Shown here: positions 1 to 8,900 of the stretch, piece by piece
Layout of the letters: every line of letters begins with the position of its first letter
Position numbering within the stretch: the first letter of the stretch is position 1
Assembly (NCBI GenBank): GCA_001687465.1
Contig: LVLI01000685.1
Location: forward strand, 1 to 61,324
From: Halocafeteria seosinensis
Lineage: Eukaryota > Sar > Bigyra > Bicosoecida
Reading direction: 5' to 3'
DNA: 61,324 nt
The notes under the pieces: model-generated
Seen by the model: the letters and a program-made list of their open reading frames with translations, nothing else
What the model was told of the DNA's origin: nothing
Database searches by the model: none
Program-made: the position numbers and the translations under genes

Positions 1-103
1 CCCCTTAACAGTCCCCCTTTCTCTCNGNCGANTCATCAACCAACCAATTAATATAATTGGTTGGTTGGTGATTCGTCAGAGAGAAAGGGGGACTGTTAAG
101 GGG
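1..103. repeat. Near-perfect inverted repeat at window edge, with ambiguous bases
   Basis: Bases 1-25 are the exact reverse complement of 79-103. The inner part (about 33-76) continues the fold through CAACCAACCAATT and AATTGGTTGG, meeting in a short AT centre. Three unresolved bases (26, 28, 32) lie in the left arm opposite a clean right arm. This could be the end of a foldback or MITE-like element, or an assembly artefact at a repeat; the sequence alone does not decide. Confidence 0.75.
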
Positions 104-124
104 AGACTCTGACAGCCAAGGAGG

Positions 125-215
125 ATTGCCAACCAACCAATTATATTAATTGGTTGGTTGGTGATTCGTCAGAGAGAGTCGCTCTCAACCAACCAATTAA
201 TATATATGGTTGTGT
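125..215. repeat. Further copies of the AACCAACC/GGTTGGTT palindrome
   Basis: The inner palindrome of the preceding repeat recurs at about 129-161, followed by the same GATTCGTCAGAGAG tail seen at 70-83. A third, decayed half-copy (AACCAACCAATTAATA) lies at about 187-205. A short GT-rich stretch follows. The copies suggest repeated insertion or local duplication of one small palindromic unit. Confidence 0.7.
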
Positions 216-269
216 GTGTGTATTTGTTTTGTTGTTCTTGGTTACTTGTGGTAATAATAACAATTCACT

Positions 270-618
270 ATGGCTTCCAGAGAAGATTCTGCCATTTCAC
301 GAGCTAACGCTCTAGCACATGAAATGGCTCGTCGTTTCCAAGGGGCTGTGGATGAGCAGGAAGACCGAGCCTCAAATCCAGAGACTGGGGACACTAATAC
401 AATGTAAGGCTGTTAACCCTACAAGTTTGGCACAATTCCTAAATGCCGTTCGTATGGATGTAAATGAGAAGGAAGACACTAAGTCGGGACGTCCTTTATT
501 GCTTGAAAAAGTGACCAGAGATTCTAACTCCCTGTATGCTAAAGAGGACTTTCTGTTCAGCAATCACAAGGCAAGAATTTTTCTTTTTTCCCTGTTCCAA
601 CGTTGTCCAAGGAATTGA
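270..618 (+). pseudogene. Small reading frame, apparently frameshifted or missing an intron
   Basis: From ATG 270 a 45-codon frame (MASREDSAISRANALAHEMA...) ends at TAA 405-407. The +1 frame, open from before 319 to 618, then carries protein-like sequence without low complexity (AVNPTSLAQFLNAVRMDV...). The two could be one gene broken by a +1 shift between about 319 and 404. A GTAAGG donor-like site sits at 404, but the nearest acceptor-like AG would give an intron of under 30 nt. The next gene follows within 55 bp. I do not recognise the product; either part may be non-coding. Confidence 0.3.
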
Positions 619-671
619 ATTATTTTCAAAGGACTAGGAGACAAAGTGAAAAAGAAAGCAGGAGAGAAATA

Positions 672-1031
672 ATGGAGTGTCCAATATGCTGTACAGTGTA
701 TCCGACGACAACGGGAATAATATGTAGCGTATGTACCAACCGAATTTGTAGAGGATGTTACGTGAATATGGGAAGAGATTATAAATGTCCTCACTGTCGG
801 ACAACAAGCCCACCATTTGTCGTAGGAGAAACGCCTGTCCAACAAAACCCAGCTCCAATAATCCAGAACAACGGTAATTGTAGTGGAACATACGCAAGGG
901 GGACAATGAACTGTACATACACCCCCAGATATTGGATACAGGGAAGACAATATTGTGGGAGATGTGCTAGAATAAACTTAGGAATTTCCCGAAACGCACA
1001 AATACCTGAACAATACGAGTTTGAGGAGTGA
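672..1031 (+). CDS. Small C4C4 RING-type zinc-binding protein
   Basis: This is a 119-residue protein with eight cysteines in RING spacing near the N-terminus: C3-x2-C6-x11-C18-x2-C21-x4-C26-x2-C29-x9-C39-x2-C42 (starts MECPICC, ends KCPHCR). All eight ligands are Cys with no His, the C4C4 pattern known from CNOT4-type RINGs. A second group (NC...MNC...YCGRC, about residues 73-103) could form another zinc site. RING proteins usually act as E3 ubiquitin ligases; that function is inferred. I chose ATG 672 because it directly precedes the first ligand. The frame is open upstream to about 603 without another ATG, so this could also be a last exon. It lies in an AT-rich island and is followed 46 bp after the stop by a hairpin. 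Small RING proteins are common in large DNA viruses, but also in hosts. Confidence 0.6.
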   Translation: MECPICCTVYPTTTGIICSVCTNRICRGCYVNMGRDYKCPHCRTTSPPFVVGETPVQQNPAPIIQNNGNCSGTYARGTMNCTYTPRYWIQGRQYCGRCARINLGISRNAQIPEQYEFEE

Positions 1032-1077
1032 GCTTTTCAAAGAGGGAGATTGACGAACAATGAACTTTGAAGAAACT

Positions 1078-1105
1078 AGGGCAGAAAAAAAATATTTTCT
1101 GCCCT
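1078..1105. terminator. Hairpin AGGGCAGAAAA/TTTTCTGCCCT downstream of the RING gene
   Basis: An 11-bp perfect stem (1078-1088 with 1095-1105) surrounds a 6-nt A/T loop, 46 bp after the RING stop codon. The same stem recurs at 1285-1309. In mimivirus-type large DNA viruses, 3' hairpins mark polyadenylation sites; assigning that role here is inference. Confidence 0.4.
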
Positions 1106-1408
1106 TTCCTACATAGTAGGGATTTTTACCCTTCTTATATAGGGAGGGGCAAGGGCAGAAAAAATCAATATTTATATATATATAAACATAATAAGCATAT
1201 ACTCTCTTTTAGTTTGTATATATATAATGTAAATTTTTTTATCCCTTTTATCCCTAAATAGGGTTTATACCGCAATTACATAGGAGGGCAGAAAATAAAT
1301 TTCTGCCCTTTAAATTGTTTTTAGCCCCGAAAGCCATTATACACCAACGAGAGAGCGACAACTGAGGGGAGGGGGTTAACCTTTTGATGGTCACCGAAGA
1401 AGAGCACG
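1106..1408. other. AT-rich non-coding stretch
   Basis: Apart from the second hairpin, this holds A/T runs with TATATATA stretches near 1171-1230. A 64-codon frame here (1067-1261) is Lys/Tyr/Phe/Ile-rich, as expected of AT-rich non-coding DNA, and I do not call it a gene. No RNA gene was recognised. Confidence 0.5.
1285..1309. repeat. Second AGGGCAGAAA/TTTCTGCCCT hairpin
   Basis: A 10-bp perfect stem (1285-1294 with 1300-1309) and a 5-nt loop use the same stem sequence as the hairpin at 1078-1105. A single unpaired copy of the half-site (AGGGCAGAAAA) sits near 1152. Two hairpins of identical sequence 207 bp apart point to a repeated element rather than chance. Confidence 0.6.
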
Positions 1409-1536
1409 ACAATTTAGCGATGAATTACATTGAAAATTACACCTACAATTTAGCGATGAATTTAATAAAAATTACACCGACAATTTAGCGATGAATTTAA
1501 TAAAAATTACACTGAAAATTACACCTATAATTTAAC
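1409..1536. repeat. Tandem repeat, 35-36 bp unit
   Basis: The phrase ACAATTTAGCGATGAATT begins at 1409, 1445 and 1480, each followed by AAAATTACAC-type sequence, with a decayed fourth unit (TATAATTTAAC) near 1525. The array is AT-rich and non-coding. Confidence 0.8.
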
Positions 1537-1539
1537 TTA

Positions 1540-1620
1540 TAGCCGGCATTTTTTATTATTTTTTATTAAATAAATCCGGCATTTTATATTAAAATCCGGC
1601 ATAAATTATTATATGCTGGT
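1540..1620. repeat. AT-rich stretch with three spaced CCGGCAT motifs
   Basis: CCGGCAT occurs three times at about 30-bp intervals, separated by pure A/T runs, with a related ATGCTGG close by. It lies directly next to the 48-bp palindrome. No function is assigned. Confidence 0.5.
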
Positions 1621-1630
1621 TAAAATGCCC

Positions 1631-1678
1631 TATCACCCGCCAACGTGAAATCAATTGATTTCACGTTGGCGGGTGATA
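1631..1678. repeat. Perfect 48-bp palindrome
   Basis: Bases 1631-1654 (TATCACCCGCCAACGTGAAA...) are the exact reverse complement of 1655-1678, with no spacer and CAATTG at the centre. It separates the AT-rich island from the 3' side of gene A, so it may be an element boundary or two collapsed terminal repeats. A bidirectional terminator is also possible. Confidence 0.85.
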
Positions 1679-1850
1679 GACGACAGGTGACACAGGTGTC
1701 TCATGAGCAAACATGTACTTCGTCAGATGATTTTAGTGTTCTGAGACATACTGGGTAAAGTCCAATTTCCAGATGCGAAGGAGAGCTTGCGTTCATCGTT
1801 GGTATGTGCTATTATGAAAAAGTAGTACTACATTGGTAAATGGCTGCCTC
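1679..1850 (-). other. Probable 3' untranslated region of gene A
   Basis: These 172 bp lie between the palindrome and the stop codon of gene A. I see no clear AATAAA on the minus strand here and no reading frame. Confidence 0.4.
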
Positions 1851-2924
1851 TTACGGACGGTTTCTTACCCTTCTTCCCTGGGCACGTATTCTTAGTATAT
1901 GAGACCAGTACTCCCAATACATGAGCTGCTGCTCCTTCAAGGCGTCGTTATCTATAGAGTTGGTGGATTCACCAACGTTGATGGCGACTACAGCTTCTGG
2001 CCGGACCGACGACACAGTCTTCACTTCATTTGGCGTGTCGGTGAAGGACACTAGAGACAATTTGAACTCTATCTTCATCTTGGACAACGACGAGGTTTTA
2101 ATGCACACAGAGAAGTGCTTTTCTGTTTCTTGTTTATCCCATTTCAACAGTAGGTCTATGGGGTTATAGTCCACGCCACTCGTCGCAGAGATATCCGTTG
2201 TCCATACACGGGTGAGAATTACATGTTGAGGTTCTAGAGATTCATTTAGACTACGCCGCCTGATTGTGATATCCACATTTTGTAACGTAGAGTCAGCCGC
2301 ATATTTCTCATCCGAAAAGAATATCTCCTGTTCTTCTATATCGGCACGGATGCCGGAGAGGTAAACTGCACACGACACAGGCTGAGGCTCAGGAGTCGCC
2401 TTTAGGTTTGCAATTCTCCGCTCTATGTCTTCAATGCTTGAGCTTAATTCTTCGCTCCGAGATTCTGCGTCATTCAGCCTTTGTTCTATGTTCTCCAATT
2501 CTGTCTTGTTCTGAAACTTAATTCTTAGCGTGCGATTCTTTATAGCCTCAAATCCTTCAAAATCTTTCGTCAAATTTCGTCTATTCCCCGATAGACGAGA
2601 GAAGACTCCCTCTTTTCTTTGTACAACATTCTGTGCATGGTCTAAAGTAAGAGTCAGATTTGCATGCACTTGTTCACTGGTTAGTATCCGTTCCAAGAAC
2701 CTTCCATCAAAGCCGAATTCGCAACCATCATCATCGATATGAGCTTGAGGATCAAAATTGATTGCCGCTTCGTAAGTGCATCCGCGAATCGGAAAGATAC
2801 ATGAACCATCGTTAATAGTCGCATCAGGGTCAAAGTTAAAAGCTTCTCTACAAGTACACCCTTCTCTTAGTCCCGCTTCAAGCAAACATTCTCCATTGTC
2901 TATTTCAGCATCTGGGTCGTGGTT
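1851..2924 (-). CDS. Gene A exon 16: Cys-rich repeats, coiled coil, Calx-beta-like domain
   Basis: About 358 residues. It completes repeat 2 (NHDPDAEIDNGEC), then repeats 3 and 4 (FNFDPDATINDGSC, INFDPQAHIDDDGC). About 100 residues of heptad-like helix follow (LENIEQRLNDAESRSEELSS). A Calx-beta-like domain comes next (SGVDYNPIDLLLKWDKQE...FSVCI...EFKLSL), then a basic tail ending RRVRNRP. There is no membrane span, so the protein is probably secreted or non-covalently anchored. TAA stop at 1853-1851. Confidence 0.85.
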   Translation of the reverse strand, partial: NHDPDAEIDNGECLLEAGLREGCTCREAFNFDPDATINDGSCIFPIRGCTYEAAINFDPQAHIDDDGCEFGFDGRFLERILTSEQVHANLTLTLDHAQNVVQRKEGVFSRLSGNRRNLTKDFEGFEAIKNRTLRIKFQNKTELENIEQRLNDAESRSEELSSSIEDIERRIANLKATPEPQPVSCAVYLSGIRADIEEQEIFFSDEKYAADSTLQNVDITIRRRSLNESLEPQHVILTRVWTTDISATSGVDYNPIDLLLKWDKQETEKHFSVCIKTSSLSKMKIEFKLSLVSFTDTPNEVKTVSSVRPEAVVAINVGESTNSIDNDALKEQQLMYWEYWSHILRIRAQGRRVRNRP

Positions 2925-5900
2925 CTGCGGAGAAATGAAAACAGGTACGCAGATTGAGGCATACTATGTCACGACTACGTGCATGTAATGCGGTCACATA
3001 CCTTAGCCAAAGAATAACTACAGCCAATAGTCTTTTTGTTTGAGCATGAGCCATCATCAGTCGTTGCCTGTGGATTGTAATTCCCATAGCTAGGCTTTGT
3101 GCAACCAAATATGTCGAAAGAACCCAAAATGCGCTGGTTCTTGTCCGTAGGACAAAAACTGAGCTGGTCTAAGTCAAAGATGATTCCTCTACTTCTAATA
3201 AAGCTGTGGCAAACAAATACGTTAGGAGGAAATACGGCGATACTCCCATCCTCGAACACCAGGCTAAGTTTCGTTAGGATGAGTGCTTGCGTAAACGCTG
3301 TCTGCTTTGAAGCCCATTGTCTTAGTCCATTTGCTGAAGTCTCAACCTCCATCGCCGTGTCCTCAAGAGTATACGTCCTCAGCGACTCGCGGAAATGTGA
3401 CTCTACGCAGCGTGTAACTTGCACGATTCCAGTCCCGTCCCCATCAACGACACCTAAATTTGCCAAGCTACCATCAGAATCTCCACTCTGTAGACGCGAA
3501 TCGAGTCCCTCGCATCCTGTATCAGGGTGACGCACTTGAAAACCCCCGCCGCGTACAGCTTGAATAGAGTCGACACTAAACAACCCTTCCTTGCTGAACC
3601 CCACCGCAAAGGATATATGACGTTTAGAGGACATTCCCCCATCAGTTATTAGTTCTTTGGACGCGTTTCCCCCACATGCACGTAGTATTGTGCCAGGTCC
3701 AGAACGATCATCTCCTTTATCGGGGATTTTTCCCCCTCGAGCATCCAAGTGGAGACTATGAGATGCATTGGCTGTTTCCAAATGATGTTGATCGAACGCA
3801 GTAGCGCATTGTACAGCAATACGCCCTCCAGAACCACCCTGATGTGCTGAGGTGCATTTTCCGTCCCCCCCTGTCGTTGTAATCAAGCCACTGCTATGAT
3901 GCAGTATATCTGTCTGAAGATTGAAACTTCCGCCAGCAGCTGAGCCACTGCATTGAAAAGTTAGACAAAGAGAGTGGTAAATGTAAGAAGAAACATAATT
4001 AAATTGCAGTGCATTGCCACTCACGTTGAACAGCTCTCCGATGCCGTTCCTCTTAAATCGACTAAACCCTCAATTCGACATTCGCTGGCGTTTAATGATA
4101 AGTGGGCTCCGCCGAAAGACTCGGTTGTAAAACCTTTTGTAAAACCTTGACAAGTGCCACTCCCTGGCTCGTTGGGACTGAATACATCACCGTATGGGAA
4201 GCCTTCCTCTTCCTTCACCCATATAGAGCCCTTCCACCAAATCCATCCTTCATGTTGTCCCCCGCCTTCACCCCAGGTCAACCTGAATATCCAGCTCGGG
4301 CGTGTTTTCACTGCGTATACTTGCCCATTTCCATCAAAGGGATGTATGTCATCCCTAGACGTTATAAAACCATTAACGTTCAGATAACTTGTAGTTGGTT
4401 CTCCATCATCCACTGATCCGAATGTGAAGTCGCCACATTGACGGCTGGAACATATTTCCGAAGTGTCGCCGTTTTCAAGATAGCTAGCAGCTCTGATTGC
4501 AAAGTCCTCCACGAAAAAGTGGGTAAATCCGAACGGAATCGGAATGTCATAACGGGTGGTATGGCCTCCATCACGATCCACACTGTAAGGACGAACACCG
4601 CCTTCAAAGAACCCCTTTTGGGCACAATTCCCGCTGCAATCAACAGTAGCATCGAGGATGTCCTTTGCGATCTCTTGCGTGATACGAGTAAATCCATCCT
4701 TGCATTTTACTTCAAACGACCGACTACCGCCGGAGTCGAAGGGATCTATGGTGTAGGTTCCGTCCTCCGGAACATGCAGACAGCTCTTGAAGAGTCCGTC
4801 ATCTGTGTATATCTGCGCAGTCTCAATGGCTCCGATGCCTCCATGGGAAGCTCCGCGGGTGGCTGACTTGCCCGGTCCAGCACATCCATATCCTCGACCA
4901 GTTCCATTCACTATGGCATTTTCCTCGAGAACAACATCACTGGCATTTATCTGAGCCATACCGTTCACAAAGAGAGTAGAAGAATTTTTCACCCATAGTT
5001 TCCTTCCAACATGAATCAAAGGGCTGCTGCCGCTAGAAAACAGTGCCATGCCTTCAACATCGAGCCGATCAAGGGAAAATTCGCTGCTGACAGAATCGTC
5101 TATCATTAATTTACTCCGCCCCGACAATTGCAAGACATCGCCCTGAAAGTTAACTCTCGAACCATCGAACGATGAAATATTACCGACTGCTTCCTCAGCA
5201 AGTGAAAACGTATCGACAGCAATTGTCAGGCTCCCAAAGGACTCCATTTGCAAACTCGCCTCGCTTCGAATGTCCATCATCGTACCAACTAAGTTTACTA
5301 CGTCCCCACTCAAACACATTCGCGATTTGTCCAGCATTGTGAGCGCTCTAGTTTCCAAGCTGGAGACTGCAGAAGACAGAACGTGCAGTGTTCCATTAGA
5401 TGTCATGGTGATTCCTTCCACAGCCAGCGAGCTTTTTGAATTTACACCATCTATTACAAGCTGCGCATCGCCTGTAAGACTGAGAGTGTTCACTCCCTCC
5501 AAATTCCCCTCAATTTTCACTGAGGTCGACAGAGTAAGATGCTCTGGCGTATGAAGTGTACTGTTCTCTTGAACATGTACATTGACCTGACATAGGGCTA
5601 AGCCTATGTCATCTAGATGGTGAAGGGTAGTGTTGAATTCACCCCATTGCTCGTCAACGTAGACACTTCGGTAAACTCTACCGTGACTCATGCTCAAACG
5701 CTGTACTGGGTAGAAGGTTACATTTTGTCCCGGGGTAATCGTCCATGTAGCAGTGCCGTCGCCCACTAACGTCAGAACTGACATGTTTCTTCGAGTGGGA
5801 GTATCGGACTCCTCAACGCCGATGGGCACCCAGCGCAGTCCTCCGCCACCCCGCAGTACCAGGCGCGATATGTTGATGCCCAATACATTATCCGTTATCA

Positions 5901-8900
5901 CAGCTTGTGACGCTACCGTCGACTGTGGCATGCTGTTATCAACTTTAAGATCTCGTATTCCGGTAGCAAGTTCCAAATATACAGTCCCCGGTGCGGAACG
6001 TTCCGATCGGCCCACTGTATCTGCCGTTTCCACACCACCTCCACCTACTGCTTGTGTGGTATGTTCCAATAGGTCGCGTGCCCAAGATGACTCGGAAATG
6101 ACAGCTATACGTCCTCCACTACCACCGCTACCTCGAATATTACCAGGGGCGCCATCACCTCCATTAGCCTGCAAGAGAGCCGCATGTTCCAGAAGAACGC
6201 TGCAGTTAAGAAGAATGCTTCCTCCAGCGCCGCCTCCAGCTCTGTAAACAGTTATAGCAAACAAAAACAACACCAAGTCGGGGTAAAGAGCGACCCCACA
6301 AAGGGTATATCACTGAAAAAAACTTACTCGTCACTGCTGCAATCGCGAGTAACAGCATGGCCACCATTGGCTTCAATTATTCCTGCAATACTGGCGTTCT
6401 TCAGAACTTCCAAGTGTATAGCGGCGCCTCCATGCCCTGCAACGTGTTGACCTTCCCACAAAGACGCGCACGCTCCACTTCCGATGGTAGTGGGGTAAAA
6501 CGCATCACCATTGGCAAACGCCCCAAAGGTATCATTGAAATCCTCAATACTTACCGCAGCTGCCCCTATACCACCATGGGATCCTCCCTGAGAGGACATT
6601 GTAGGAGTCCCCGGACCATCACACGGACTAAATCCTCGTCCAGTACCACTAATAGCGGTGCGTGGACCCATGGAAAGGGTTAGAGTCCTGATCTTAGACT
6701 GCCCTCCAATGAAGACTGTCGATTCGTTGCAGAGGTGGATGTGTTTAGACACGTTCAACGTCGCATCCCGGCCGGAGTCAAGTTTAGCGGTATCAAGCAG
6801 AACCATGGTGTCGAAAGAAAACGAACCCTCTTGACCGTGGGAAAAATTAAATCCCGCGTTTTCTTCCATTCGAAAGTCACTAAAGGCACTTGACGACACG
6901 TTGGAAGCGTTCATGGCAATCTGACAATTATCATTTATGCTTACGAGGCCTACACTGACGCTTAGATTTCCTGACACATTTGTCCTAAGGAGGGCATCAT
7001 GTTCCATAACCAACTCGTCAAGCATGATATTCAGGTCGTTTCCAGCTTCAAACAGCATGGAAGATTGTCCAAGCATCAATAATTCACGGGAGATAAAAAA
7101 CGCTCCGGAACTTCCATTGATCTTCATACGTCCATTTTCGTTGAGAAATACCGCAGAATAATTTAGCGCGGAATTGTTGGAATCTACGTTTACAGTACCG
7201 TCGGTGCTTACACTTAGCGATTGCACCCCATCCCAACTCCCATTCACTTCAACAGAGACGTTAGAAACCAAAATATGGTCGGGAGTCACTAATCGACCTC
7301 CCTTACGGACACCCACGTTAATTCGAGTCAGGGCCAAATTAGAATTATCAATGTAAACCGGCTCAGCGAGCACGTGTTCCCATTGTTCACGTGACACTTT
7401 CCGAATCACACTGGGATCGGTATCAAACGGCAGATAACTACCATCGGAGTCATTGCCAGCAGACACAAGATGACCTGTTTGGTTTTTGCTAATGACCCAT
7501 TGCCCTGTTGCATCCCCCAACGCGTTATCAATAACAAACTGACCCCAACCTTTCGTTTCTGGCCACCAACGGACGCCGCCGCTATGGTACAGGCCCACTG
7601 CATTAAAGTGAAGTTGTGAAACGTTATCCACAATGATGGACTGTAAAGATTCACTCATCGTGTTGTTGCCATTGTCTACCGTTAGAGTATTGAACCGAGA
7701 GTTACCGCATTTCCAATACACCGTCCCCGGTCCCGATCTCCTTACATCCTTGGCATCATCTGTATCGGGACCAAACAGCCCACCTTCAGCCTCTTCCTTG
7801 GATGAGCCAGCAATCAGTTCTTCACAGTACACTGCAATCCTTCCCCCACTACCACCAAATCCCTTATTCCCGGAACCACTACCTCCATTAGCGGTTAATT
7901 TACCGGTATGACGCAGCGCATGAGCTCGCAACAAGACACTTCCCCCCGCACCGCCACCAGCACTGCAAACAAAATTTAGCGTATTGTTACATGTACAACC
8001 TTAGTAGAAACAACAATTATACGTACTCGTTAACGTTATTCGTGTGTGCGGAAGCATGTCCACCATTTACCTCGACAATTCCTTCGATTTGTGCTTTAGA
8101 AACGTTGAGAACCGTTGCAGCACCTCCATCCCCTTCTCTACCGTTATTGTGAGGATCGCAACCCGCCAAACCAGCCAATTGAGGCCGGAAGACACTGTCA
8201 TATGCAAAACCAGAACGCGAGCTCAGCTTCATGAATTCCTCCACGGGGTCCAGAGTACCCAGGCCACCATGGGATCCTCCACCGCCCGATATCTCAGTCT
8301 TACAGTCTTTGCCACCTCTTTCTGTTCCGTTGATGGAACTTGTAGAGTCTATAATTAATTCACGTGCCTGAATGCCAAGGCGGCCACCAAACGACAGTGA
8401 CGAGCCATTACTTAGCTTTATCAGAAGAACGTCCTCAAGGCGAGTATCGTCTCCGATGTCAAACGATCCTCCGGTTAAGGTTACTTCTCGGAACTCGAGT
8501 GTTTTTTCAGAGGTTGTAAACGAAACCTTAGACGACCCTCCAATAGACAAAGACGGTCTAAAAAACCAAAAGTGTCCGCTCACGGATACATCGAACGTTG
8601 AACGCTCCAATAAATCCAGGTTTTGAGTCTGTAGCTTAAAGTCACCGTGGCTGAAAATGGAGACGTTTGAGTCTCCAAGCATTACCATCGATTGTAGTGT
8701 AAGATTACCACCTTCTTCGCCCTTCCTTATCGAAAGGTCAGACCCCCAGGTTAGACTCAAATGCTTGACACCAATCCACTGCCCCCAAAGATTGATAGGA
8801 ACCTGTGACACGCTGACTATGTGGGGTGATTTGAAAACGCCACCTTTGTGGACATCCAATCCTACTTCCCTAAGGGCAAACGTAATCTGATCACGGTAGA

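Noticed and set aside
1067-1261. 64-codon frame in the AT-rich island
   Set aside because: Composition is Lys/Tyr/Phe/Ile-rich as in random AT-rich DNA, it spans a hairpin, and it has no motif.
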